A DNA stretch of 64,000 nucleotides from Plasmodium coatneyi. Taxonomy: Eukaryota > Apicomplexa > Aconoidasida > Haemosporida > Plasmodiidae. Below, in pieces: positions 30,666 to 41,630 of this stretch; within the stretch, counting starts at the first letter, position 1, and each line of letters starts with the position of its first letter. The DNA is taken from positions 806,001 to 870,000 of the forward strand of contig NC_033568.1 in the NCBI RefSeq assembly GCF_001680005.1, read 5' to 3'. The notes below the pieces were generated by a model, which did not search any database, was not told the DNA's origin, and worked only from the letters and a program-made list of their open reading frames with translations. Position numbers and translations under genes: made by a program.

Positions 30666-33313
30666 AAGGCAGCTCTGCGCTTCGATGACGTGGGACATCG
30701 TTGGGGCGGCATTCAAAGACGTGACAAAGCGCGCATATAGTTCTCTTTGCAGTTCCAACTGATGGTTGTTTTTTTTACTTTTTTTTTTTTTTTTTTTTTC
30801 CTTTATTCACGTGCCTAACGTATAGGCACTTTTTGCTCTTCCCCCTTATTTGTATGCATGCACGCTTAGCTACGTACACGCGTGGTATGTCCTTCCGCCG
30901 CAAAGTTCCTGTGCTAACAGGGGGTGTACGGGGGACTGAACAAATCGAGCCATGTCAAGCTGGAGTGAGTCGCGCGCCGTTACACGGGGAACAAATACGC
31001 CCATGTACTTATGTACGTACGTACGTATGGGTGATGCTCGGGGGGAGTTGCTCTACATTGCAGAACAACGCTGGAGGGGGAAAGGAAGAAGTAGAGAATC
31101 CTCTAACGGGGTGGAATGTAGAACAGGGGACGGCATGTAGGAAGCACAGTGGGGAGGGGAAAAAGAGCAAACTCGGGAAATGGCGTGGAGAAAAAAATGG
31201 CACAGAAAAGGATAACATACAATGCGCCGTGGTGAAAATAAATTACAGGAGAGCTTGCAAGGTAATGCTAACCGTAACTGAAAACTTTTCCGGGGGGATG
31301 CACAAAACAGCTGCGTGGTGATGGGATCTACGGGGGCATGCACCGTCGCCTGCACCGCCTACGCTAGGCTCCCTCCGTTTATTCACTCACTGCAGCAGCT
31401 CACACGGGAAAAGCAACTTTTACAGCTGCGTGTCGGAAAAAAAAAAAAAAAAAAAAAAAAACGATGATGATATACATAATATATGTAGATAAATGCTGGT
31501 ACGTTACAACGAGGGAGCAACTCCCCTCTGGAAAAAAAGCTGAATTAACGATGACCCAAAAAGGGGGCCAATGGTGCGCACTTAAAATGGCTTGATTTTG
31601 ATACCTCCCCATGGAACCACGCCGCTGTGCAGTGAAGATGGTATTGCCCAGTAGATCCTTCACTTTTGAAAAAAAGGAACATCCAATTTGAGGTGGAAAA
31701 GTGGAGAGAGCTATTATCATTTCGCCAAACATAAGGGTCGATCCTGTTGCACATGCGCCCCCGTTCAGTAGGTAGTCGTTAGGAAAACAAAACGAAGGAA
31801 TTATTGTCATCCTACCCCAAGGGGGAAAGTGTTCCTTTGTTTTCATACACACACTTGTACATTCTCATAGATATATTTATGTATACTTTTTTGAGGGTAA
31901 TCGGTGACCCCACCGAAAGACTCAACCGAGAAGGAACAGCCAAACGGTAGAACTGGAAAGAAATGGACCCCCAGTAGGAAGCACAGAAGGGAAGATGATC
32001 CTTACAACTCTGCTACCTGCTTTGTTCCCCCCCAGGGTTTTTCCCATAAGTACTGGGGATGTCGTAAATAGAGGGGGGCCAAATTGGTAGGCATATATTT
32101 GCCGCAGCGTGGGGGGCTAGAAGGAATGATCGGTTGAGCCTTACGTATGCACCCCCACTTTGTCATCATTTCGAAGCAGCTGCCTACCAGTGGGAGAATT
32201 GCACCAATTCTTGCCAATCCATTTGAGTTGCCACACCATTTTCAAATGTAACCCGTTTTGGGACCCAAACTTGTTGGGAAGCCCTCTGCTCGATGGAGGC
32301 TGGCCGAAAGGCTTACAAGGGTATGAATTAACCATATGCGGCACGGTGACTCTCCCTACAAAAGGATTCACCAGTTGTCCATTTTGTTCGTCCAGGAAAG
32401 AAAGTTAAAGAGGTAGATCCGCATGTAGCTACTACGAAAATTGAAAGAGGACAGAACAGTTCTTTTTTTAAAATAAAAAAAAAAAAAAAAAATTCATGAC
32501 ATAATATGACATGCTTATTTTTCCCCTTTTGCTTCTTCATGTGAATGCTCCTTGGAGAAGGGGAAAAATAAAAATGCTGTAAATTTTTCTTTTTTTCTGC
32601 GAAACTGTGCTGGCATAATAGAGGGCATACACTGCGTGTGAGATTTCTCTTCTTTGAGTTCTTGTCCCAACTTTAGTACTTTCTTCATTTGCATGTGGAG
32701 TGCACACACGTGCGTGCAAAGCTACATCGGTGTAAACTTCACAAAGGTGGTGGTGGTGGTTCCGTGGTTTTTGAGGATCGACTGGTTAGTCGTTTAGCTC
32801 CTTCACACATTTAGAAAACTCTACCACCTAGCTTCCGTTGGGGGCACAAACTTCGGGAAATACATGCAGTCGCTTCCTTCCCAGGGTGGCAAAACAGAAA
32901 TGGAACAGGTTTCTTTTTTTTTGTGGAGGGGATGAGTCCAACCATGGGGCTTGCACTAAGCCGCACGGAGAATAGGGGACTTTCCTCTTCCCCTATGTCC
33001 CAATCGTATCGCTCCCTAAGTTGTGCGAAAAATGTGGATACACTAACAAAGCAGTTATGTTTGCTTCCCCCATGAGGGTTAAAAAGTTTTCGCACTTTTC
33101 TCGATTGATGGAGAAACCATCGTCACGCCCCTTCGTTGGAAGAGAATAACAGAATGAGGACACGGTATCTGGTCGGTTTGTGTGAATGCAAGCCGAGTTT
33201 GTTACCATTTCACCTGTCTTCCCGTGGCTTACCTTTTTAAACCAAGGGGATACCACCCTAGAGCTAGTCTAAACAACACTGTGGCGCAGACAGCCACCGG
33301 GCAGATACCAAAG
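30024..33313. other. Divergent intergenic region between kinase and next gene
   Basis: 3.3 kb between two divergently transcribed genes. It contains poly(A) 30630-30662, poly(T) near 30779-30799, poly(A) 31437-31460 and TACGTACGTACGTA (31012-31027). Open stretches such as 30833-31321 lack family features and cross repeats. It presumably holds two promoters and long 5' UTRs. Confidence 0.5.
30630..30662 (+). repeat. Poly(A) run of about 33
   Basis: Long A homopolymer upstream of the minus-strand kinase gene; length in the assembly is unreliable. Confidence 0.85.
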
Positions 33314-36300
33314 ATGGAGGAAAGCTTGTTCATAGATCTCGATGGGAATAAAAACCTCTTGGACTTTATTAAAAAATACGAAGAAAGGTTGAAACGAGAA
33401 AACTCCACCAATATGGTTTTCTCAGGGGAGGATATGAATGAACAGAATGGGTCTACACAACCAATTGAGCAGAACAAACCGAACGAGGGAAAACCAAAGG
33501 GGGGAAGAAAAAACTCCTTCATCTCGGAAAGCGACAAACTGCACCTACTGCAGTGCCTCAGCAGAGCTAGCTTCTCCAAGGAAGGAACTTTGGACGGTCC
33601 TAAAAAAAAGGAAAATATCTTTCGCTACCATTCGTTTTGCATAAATGGGGGGGAGAAGGCCGCCATTCAAAAGGGAAACCATGCCTCTTCGCAAAAACTA
33701 GGCTCGGCCAGGGGGGTCAACAGGACGGCCAAGCAGTGGCTCAGGTCGCAACAGAGAATCGCCAAATTGGTGCCGAAGAGAGCATCACCGGAGGGGCCAA
33801 AGGAAGAGTTGAGGGAAGCACCGAAGGAGGAAGACCCCCTGGCAGCGCAAAAATCAGGCGAGGACACACCAAAACAACACCCTGCCTGCTCACAAGTGCG
33901 CAAAAAGGAGCAAAACACCAAAACGACCCCCAATAGTAACGAAAAAATAAAAAGACACAGAAAAGATATTCTCCTTTCCCTTCAAAACAATAATTCTTCC
34001 CGCTCAGTACAAATCTCAAAAGGAAAAAAAAAACAGAAAGAGTTTTTAAAAAATAATTCTGCGATAGACATAGTACCTTCTTCTTTACATGGAAAGAAGA
34101 GCTCTCCTAATTTGTTTCCCATGGGAGGAAATGCTTCGAGAACTAAAGCTGTGCACTCAACCGAATGGGTGAAAAAGACGACAACGAACCGGTGGAAAGA
34201 AGGACTCCTCCCTCGGGGGGCAGGGTTTAAACTCCAAAGGGGCCGTGTTAACGTTGCTAGGCCAAACTTAGCTGGCAGCCACCGAGGCGGACCAGATCGA
34301 AGTAAGAACGAAAAATGGGGAACACCACGTGAGGGAGGAAAGAAAGAGCATCTCCCCCCAGATGAACAGAATAGGCACACAAGTACCTCACGCGTAGACA
34401 TTGATCATTCTTTGGAAAACTCTCTCATCCTGACTGTATCATCGTCTTCTTCAGCGTCCTCATCGTCGTCGTCACCTTTTTCCTCTTCCTCTTCCTGCAA
34501 TGTAATTTATTCTGTCTCTTCGTACGACAAGGAGGGAACGAGAAAAAGTTCCAGGGTTGTATTTTCTGGCGGAGATGACCACAGGGGGGGACACACACAC
34601 GGAATGACACGTCATTATACGGTTGGGAGGGAGGAAGCAGTGAAGGTGGGTAAAAATATTTCTCCTTTTGTCCCTCCTTGTGAAATGGATACCCAGGAGG
34701 AGGAAGTGTTAAGAGGTGAGAGCGCAGAGGGGTGCCCCGTTAATGTGGGCATATCCGTTGGGGGACAGACGGTACGAAGGAAGAACGGCAAAAAGAACTC
34801 CACGGGAAAGAGGGAAAAAAGGGCAAAAAAGAGCATCCCAATTCATGGAAAGGCTGAGCAAGTTGTCCCGCTGGACCAAATCGACCCGGTGGAAGAAATG
34901 TGCCAAATCGTTCGGTACAAAAAGGCCGTCACCAAATTGAAGAGGAAAATTTTAAACGGGGTAAAAAGAATAAGGGAGGTTCATTCGGTTAGGGAAGCAG
35001 CACATGCAGGAGGACATCCTGGAGGACAGTTCGTGCAGTTTGTTAAGCGGGCCAAGAGAGCGTTGGAGGACAGGCGGGCAGGGTCAACCAGTGGGATGGT
35101 AACCACCCCAGATGGACAAGATAGACCAAAGGGAAGAAGCCAACCTGAGCCTTACCAACGAGCAGACACATGCGAACTTTTCCTACAGAAAAACAAAAAC
35201 GAAGCGCTGCTCAGAAAATACATAGACAGGAAGAAGCATCTAATGAACCACGTCAAAACATATATCTTGATCCACCAGAGGAGGCACCAGAAAGAGTGTC
35301 TACATAAAAGGAGAGCAGAAAAAGGGGGGGGAAATAACACTGTAGCCATGTGGTTGGAGGTAGACTCAGAGAGGAAGAAAAAGGAAAGGAAAGACCAACC
35401 TTGTGGGGAAGTGAACGAAGAAGGGGAGTTTTCTCCCATGATTAGTCCACCCCAGGGAGAAGACCTCCAAATGGTTGTTACTCCACTGTTAAGCGAAGCT
35501 GTGGGGAGGAGTTCCCACGGGTGCCATGTCGAGAAGACAGACTCATTGACGAAGCAGCCATTCGTGGTAACACATGATGCAGACTATTCCGTCATAACCA
35601 CGCAGGGGGAAGTACATAAAAATGCAAAAAATGAGGAGGAAGGAAAATTAAAAAAAAGTGAAATAAACCTTAAAGATGATAAGGGTAGCGTCAAAGAGAG
35701 AATTTTCGATAACCGTACCTTTGAAGAGGAGCTCCTTCATCCTGGAAGCTTCTCTTCTAAACGAGTGAAGGAATTCCTGAACGGAAGCGACATCCTGACG
35801 AAGGAACTGGAAACGCCAAATGGATGGAGTGCCCTCGGGAGGAGTTCATTTTGCCTGTCCCATTTGGATACCCTAAGCAAATCAAAGGAAAAAATTAATG
35901 CCATGAAAAGTGGAAAAATGTTTCTATGCTCCAGTGAGAACAAGGCGCCACGTGAGGAGTACATCCGTGAGGTTCGACTCAAAAAGGGGGGAGAGATGCG
36001 GCTCTCACCGACCGTTAGGACGGACCTTTTGGACAACTGTGCGGCAATTTTTGCATTCCTGAGGAGCCAACTTGGGAAAGTAAATTCGGCACTCACGGGG
36101 GGACGCCTCACCAAGGGGAGTCACTCCCCCGGGGGAGACAAACGGAACTATCTACGCAGTTTGCGAAGAAACGTAAAGAGGCATCTGGAGGAGCTGCGAA
36201 GAACGAAGATTGTAGCATTCATCCTTTCGGTCCTCCCTGAAAAAAGCAATTCCCCGTGCACACCGACCTGCAGCGTGAAGCAAGTGCGGACGCCCAATAT

Positions 36301-36397
36301 ATCCGTCATGCGGGTGGGGACGCCGCACATATCCCTCAACCATGGTGAGCTGCGTCACATCCTGTGTCTTGCCACCCGTTGGGGAATTCCCCCCTGA
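33314..36397 (+). CDS. Large basic Plasmodium protein of unknown function
   Basis: One long exon, 1027 aa from the ATG at 33314 (MEESLFIDLDGNKNLLDF). The frame is open 44 codons further upstream, but without an ATG. No known domain is recognised. Composition is Lys/Arg/Ser-rich; a Ser run encoded by TCC/TCA/TCG/TCT lies near residues 372-395. Predicted helical, basic segments are VEEMCQIVRYKKAVTKLKRK (about 526) and LLRKYIDRKKHLMNHVKTYI (about 633). The 3' end is uncertain. CAACCATG followed by GTGAGC (36342) and CCCCGTAG (36457) would form an intron joining in phase to a short tail. The longer frame from 36458 to 36904 is open but needs a different donor. Candidate for a nuclear or cytoskeletal factor only by composition. 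Confidence 0.7.
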   Translation: MEESLFIDLDGNKNLLDFIKKYEERLKRENSTNMVFSGEDMNEQNGSTQPIEQNKPNEGKPKGGRKNSFISESDKLHLLQCLSRASFSKEGTLDGPKKKENIFRYHSFCINGGEKAAIQKGNHASSQKLGSARGVNRTAKQWLRSQQRIAKLVPKRASPEGPKEELREAPKEEDPLAAQKSGEDTPKQHPACSQVRKKEQNTKTTPNSNEKIKRHRKDILLSLQNNNSSRSVQISKGKKKQKEFLKNNSAIDIVPSSLHGKKSSPNLFPMGGNASRTKAVHSTEWVKKTTTNRWKEGLLPRGAGFKLQRGRVNVARPNLAGSHRGGPDRSKNEKWGTPREGGKKEHLPPDEQNRHTSTSRVDIDHSLENSLILTVSSSSSASSSSSSPFSSSSSCNVIYSVSSYDKEGTRKSSRVVFSGGDDHRGGHTHGMTRHYTVGREEAVKVGKNISPFVPPCEMDTQEEEVLRGESAEGCPVNVGISVGGQTVRRKNGKKNSTGKREKRAKKSIPIHGKAEQVVPLDQIDPVEEMCQIVRYKKAVTKLKRKILNGVKRIREVHSVREAAHAGGHPGGQFVQFVKRAKRALEDRRAGSTSGMVTTPDGQDRPKGRSQPEPYQRADTCELFLQKNKNEALLRKYIDRKKHLMNHVKTYILIHQRRHQKECLHKRRAEKGGGNNTVAMWLEVDSERKKKERKDQPCGEVNEEGEFSPMISPPQGEDLQMVVTPLLSEAVGRSSHGCHVEKTDSLTKQPFVVTHDADYSVITTQGEVHKNAKNEEEGKLKKSEINLKDDKGSVKERIFDNRTFEEELLHPGSFSSKRVKEFLNGSDILTKELETPNGWSALGRSSFCLSHLDTLSKSKEKINAMKSGKMFLCSSENKAPREEYIREVRLKKGGEMRLSPTVRTDLLDNCAAIFAFLRSQLGKVNSALTGGRLTKGSHSPGGDKRNYLRSLRRNVKRHLEELRRTKIVAFILSVLPEKSNSPCTPTCSVKQVRTPNISVMRVGTPHISLNHGELRHILCLATRWGIPP

Positions 36398-36457
36398 CAC
36401 TGCGTTGCGTTGTTTTTTTTTCCATTCCACTCCTGTCATTCCCCCCTCTCCCCGTAG

Positions 36458-36824
36458 GAAAATCCCCAAACTGGATTGCACCCCTTCCTGTGGCACACCC
36501 AGTCAGGTGTAGAGTCCCCACCAACGTTTTCAGAAGACGCAGAAAGGGGAAAATTGCAACCACCTGATGGGGGGCACATTTGGTCCATTTCATCCATCGG
36601 GGGGAAGCAAGGGATAAGCATCTTCCCCTCCGTCAACAATGAACTTGTTTCCACCTCAATGGGTAGTTCGCCACCCCAATTTAAAAAAATCGAACGTTTT
36701 TTCTCCTCACGACGGATGAATCTTCCCAACAAAGTGGCAAATGAATGCACCACATGGAGAGTAGGGAGGAGTATCCCCCCCAAAAAAAAAAAAAAAAAAA
36801 AAAAAATGTATATTTTTCCCCTTC
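36458..36824 (+). other. Possible 3' exon of the preceding gene
   Basis: Preceded by a good pyrimidine tract and CCCCGTAG acceptor. Frame 36458 (ENPQTGLHPFLWHTQSG..) stays open to 36904 with ordinary composition, crossing a poly(A) run at 36783-36806. No phase-0 donor is obvious upstream, so a spliced link is unproven. If the frame is read through it overlaps the 3' end of the convergent minus-strand gene at 36825. Confidence 0.3.
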
Positions 36825-39800
36825 TTATATCAACGCTTCTTCCGTTTGTGTACCCCCGCCACCCTCATACAACCCCCGGTGAAAATGATTCACCATGCGA
36901 ATGAAATAAACGCAAAGAACATCCAACCAATCCTGCGATATTATCTTCTCACCAAATGGGACGTGAACCATGTGGATTAACTTCCTGACCAGGGAAGCTG
37001 TTAGTAGCATGGCTAGGCAGACACAATACATGAGGCACAGGAAGATGGATCTGTCCAATAGGTACGTGTCAACGACGAAAATTAAAATTACTAATAGGGA
37101 GACTGCCACCATCCACATTCTGTTCTTTTTTATGAACTCGCTGGACTGGTTCCTGTTTCCCCACTTGTTCAAGTAAGTTTTTTCCTCCCTTGGTGTTCTC
37201 CCTCTGGAGGTGCCCCTCACAACCCGGTAGCAGGTTTCTACTCTCCTTCGCCACGCCACCAAAAAGAATTTCCTTCTTCCGTCGTTGAACCCATAACGAT
37301 GCCCCTTTGGGATAAGGTCACTGTCGGGGTGAATGTACTTGCGATGGCAGGAACCTCTACCATGAGTGGACTTTCCCCCGCCATCAGAATGCAGGAATGG
37401 TTTCTTCACCCCTAAAGGGGGTTCCCATATCAGGGGAGAAAACTTTCTACTAGGATTGTTACTCTGTTTGGGCGAATACTGACTTGTGCTATATTCACCC
37501 CGTTTGGAGGTGCTTCCCATCTGGGGGGTCGTCCATTCGCTAAGTTCATTTGGAGAGCGCCCCGTCAGCTGGTCTTCCTCCCTTAGTGTCCCATCCACGG
37601 GGACGTAAATCTCGTGTGTCTTTTTGTCCACGTAAAAATTTGTGTGTCCTGCGTAAGGGAAGTTCGCATTATATGTGTTGGTGAAAAGGCCACTGCTCTG
37701 ATTGGGAAGATCGAATGAAGAAGAACGGACAACGCCTTCCCATCTGGTGACGCTTTTTTTTCTTACTCTCATCACTTGGGTAGATCTCCTTCAAGGGGGG
37801 ACCTCCATGGAGAGTGAGTTGATTTCCTCCCCCCAATTGTGAAGTCTTCCTGTTGGTGTGAGTCTCTGCCTTCTGGTCGATTATGTTCCATGGGAATGCT
37901 CCCCTCCTCGCCGTGTGAACCGTGCATAACCAATGGTGGGTCATCCCCCTGACGTAGACACCAACATGGGGGAAAACTCCAAAGTAGTTTAATCCTTCTG
38001 ATGCGTTAGCTTGTGTGGTGGTTCGATCAGTGTAACAGTTTTCGTCCTCCAGGAGGTGATCATCGAAGGGGAGCCCACCAAAAGGCATCCCACCGACTTC
38101 GTTTTCACTTCCCCCTTCCACGGATAAAGCGTCAGCACTGGAGTCGTACCCCTCTACACACATATCACCATGGCGCATTACAGTCAGCTCATTTTCCCCT
38201 CTAAAGAAATGCCAACAGAAGGAAGAGATGAAGTCTTCCCCACTTTGTGCGGTGCTCTCCGGCCGCGAGAGGAGGTGACTCAGAATGCTCCTTCTTGTGC
38301 AGGACACTCGATCGAGGCACTCTCTGTTAAAACGGACACCACCACCAATCCATCTTTCATTCACAATTCCTATTTCGTCTACCAACTGGTCATGTAAAGT
38401 AAAGCGAGAAAATATATCTGCCAAATGGAGGACGAGTCGCCTATGGACAGCAGATGAATCACCACTGAGATGCGTTCCCTCCATTTGGCTACATAACTTT
38501 TCAATTAGGATTTTCCTCCACAGGGGGGTGACCACTTCTACAGGGAGGCACCCCCTATTAAATTTTTTTTGAAACTGAGCAACCTCACCAAAATGGAACC
38601 CTTCCAACATGGTCGACCTGTCTCCCCCACGTCTCATGAATAACAGGATAGAAAGCGTCAGGTGAGTGGATTCCACATGGACGAGTGCCGTCCTTCCGCA
38701 CGTTCGATGGGTATCCGGCACTACTGGTGAAGCGTCCCTTCGGTCACTGGGTATTTCTTTTTCCGAGATTCTCCCGTTGTTTGTTTCGTTAGTCCCCCCC
38801 AACTGGATCTCTTCCGTTGTCTGCACGGATTTACTTACCATATGGCATGCTGATTTTTTCGTTTTCCCTTCTTCTGTTGGTCCGGAAATGGGGGAGACGA
38901 TTAGTTCATCCACGGAAGGGTTATCAACTGGGGAGATGCCTACCACCATTTGGTTCACCGTTTGTTCTTCCTCACCAGTGTTGTCCTCCTGTGCGCGTGT
39001 TCCATCCGGAAGGGTCGCTTCAGCCCTGTCACTGTGGACGGCACACTGAGTCCCACTGGACGTGTCTTGCGTTCGCTTCGGCACCAACTTTGTTATCCTC
39101 CCGCTGGTTGTTTTTACTCCCCCGCCCTGCCTGCCCCCAACAAAGTAGGCTCCTTTCCGTCTGACCACAAGCTCCAGTTCCTCCTTCCTTTTCGCAAGCA
39201 AAACTTTGTCCGCCTCGAGCAAGTGAATCTTCGTCCTCAATCTATGCAAAACACAATCGTACTTTTTCAGCTTATCATTGTCTCTTTTTACGTCCTCATA
39301 GGAAGCCTTCATTCTTTCGTACTGTTCTATACACTGTTCACTCATTTTTATTTTTTGCATGTATGTGTTCACCTTCTTTTCCAACTCTTTTTTTAATTCT
39401 CTGTTTTTTTTCCTATACTGCTGAAACGTTCTGCTGACATGACACAGCATTTGGAACACCTCTTTCCATCTGAGGAGAGACAATCCCAGATGTGTGTAGG
39501 TTAAAAAAAGAAGGGACGTAATTAAGTGGAAGTTTCTTCCCTTCACTAGATCATCCTTCATTTGGCTAACTCTTTGCATGTGTTTACAAACCTTTTCGCA
39601 CACTCTCTTAACATTTTCTTCTTCCAATGCTTGTTCGATGTCATCTAAATTGTAGTCATTCTTTTCCTCCTCGTTTAGAGTGAATAGGACAGACTTCATC
39701 ACCTCCTCGTGGTGGCAACTCCTATTGTAGTTATTGCGACTTTTGCGAGAGGATCTACTATTCCTGTAATGTGCACCAAAATGATTCTTTCCATTTGAGT

Positions 39801-41249
39801 ACCCACTGAAGGGGAAGTTCCCCTCCTCGTTGTTACTCTCCCCACTGGTGCAGTTAGAATTGGACGAAGGGTCTTCCCCCCCGTGGTGTTCCTTCCAGGA
39901 TATGCTCTTACAGGCGGAGGGAGATTTTTGACCTGACCTCTTCAGGTATTTCATTTTAGCTACATTTCTACCCTTCCTTGGGTATGCATTTGGGGGGTCC
40001 TCCTCGTATTCTGCTGTGGGTCCCGTGCGCCCACGGCTAACCTTGCCGCACTGCCCATCACTATTGACGTCGGCACATTTGTCCGGGTTCCCTCCGTATG
40101 AGGTGCCCCCCCGTGCGCCCTCCTCCCTTATCCGGGCAAACAAAAAAACCAACAAACAAATGAACTCCTTAACCACCGGGTGAAGGTTGATGCAGCTCTC
40201 CTGTGCCTCCCTCTTCACTTCTTCTGCGATGGAGGCGCAACTTTTCAATTTTATATTTGTGTGAAACAAGTCCGTTTCTTTCATGGGAATCTCCCCCTGG
40301 CGGTCGCAACGCTCGGCTCTTCGGTTTCCATTCTGATTAGCTGTGTCATTAGCAGTAAAATCATCTGAGGCTTCGTCAGACCCATCACCCGGGTGGGGAC
40401 CACTCTGTTCGCCGTTCCTTCCGTAACTTTCCCCATCGACGGGAGGTCCCAATTGGCCCCTCACCACACGCGCACTCCCCAAGTCGGAAATGAAGTCATC
40501 GCTGCTGTCTTGCCTCTGCTCCAGTTCGTGCTCGTCCTCATTCTCCTCTTCATCTGCATGTCCACTTTGAATTGTATCTATACCCAGCTGAGTTATGTAA
40601 AAAGGGAGGAAGTGATTAGTGTGATCTTTTCACGGATACGATATGTATGGGGGGGAACAGACCCCGTTGTTAGTTTCCCACGATGAGCGTTTGCCTTTTT
40701 TTTTTTTTTTGCACCCCCCGCCTTACATCTATCAATCTTTGCACATTCCAGGGACTCTCCCCGAGCTTGGCCTCAATATTTTGTATGACGGACTTGTCGC
40801 CGATCCCTTTGGGAAAAGGAAGGCACACAGATTTTTTTTAATCTGTGCAATGACTGCACGTTGGTGTGTGGGCAAGTAAGTACACACAGGTAAAACACCC
40901 ACATCTGTGCGATACGTGCGGGTAGAGGAACCCCTTCGACCAACCTGCGCTCAACAGATCCTTCGCGTCAACCAATTCGGACCCTTTCTTGAGAAAGAGA
41001 AAGGGGGAGATGAGGATGAGTCGGTCGAAGTGGGCAAAGCGGATGAAGCGAAGTGAACAAAGTGAACGAAGGTCATGTGCACAAAGTTGGGAGATCACCT
41101 CCACCTGTCAAACTTCCATCAGCGACACCATTACGACAGTTGGCAGAGTTGCCATTTGTGCATATTTCACGTGGTGTCTTTTTTTTTTTTTTTTTCGTTA
41201 CTGCCAAGTTGGTTAGGAATAACTTCAGCTCGTCCACCACTTCAGGCAT
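36825..41249 (-). CDS. Coiled-coil protein with C-terminal membrane hairpin, five exons
   Basis: Modelled exons: 41249-41202 (MPEVVDELKLFLTNLA), 40987-40945, 40806-40727, 40587-37767, 37648-36825, about 1271 aa. The small exons join in phase to read ..DLLSAG/IGDKSVIQNIEAKLGES..QRLID/LGIDTIQSG. The big exon holds acidic, then low-complexity regions, and a strong coiled coil (EQYERMKASYEDVKRDNDK, LRTKIHLLEADKVLLAKRKE) at about residues 445-525. The last exon ends with two hydrophobic helices (MVAVSLLVILIFVVDTYLL and IFLCLMYCVCLAMLLTASLV). The two frames overlap by about 100 bases at an A8 run. I prefer a GTAAGA (37766) to ACGCAG (37649) intron, which is in phase, but a one-base frameshift would also join them. 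Function unknown; a membrane tether is inferred. Confidence 0.68.
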
Positions 41250-41630
41250 ATTTTGCAAGTTGGTTCATTTGAGTTTTCTTTTTTTTTACACACATTAGTT
41301 GACACGTAAGTTGCTTAAGGGGAAAGACGTCAAATGGGACATTTCTCCTTTTTTAAAACAAACATGCAGTGATATGGGGGACACAATCATATGTCACAAA
41401 TGATTACACATCACGTTTAACAAAAAAAGAAAAAAAAAAAAAAAAATTTGGCTGCTGCGCGGTTTGCACTGCTTGGTTCGCTTCCTTCATGTAGGTACAC
41501 GTGAATACGGGTGGGGAGTAAATTCTTTTTTCTTTCCTTCATGTGCGGATACTCAACAGAGGAAGCGGCCTTGGAGGGCTAGGCCCCCCAAAATACAAAT
41601 CAAACTGGAGAGGCGAACTTCCCTGCCGCG
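41250..41630. other. Short intergenic spacer
   Basis: 380 bp between two minus-strand genes, holding the upstream gene's 3' flank (poly(A) about 41427-41446) and the promoter of the coiled-coil gene. Nothing else is seen. Confidence 0.5.

Noticed and set aside
30833..31321. 162-codon open frame on + strand
   Set aside because: Low-complexity content, no family match and no splice partners; lies in a divergent promoter region.
33667..34401. Minus-strand frames inside the long basic gene
   Set aside because: Antisense shadows; no ATG context, domain or splice evidence.
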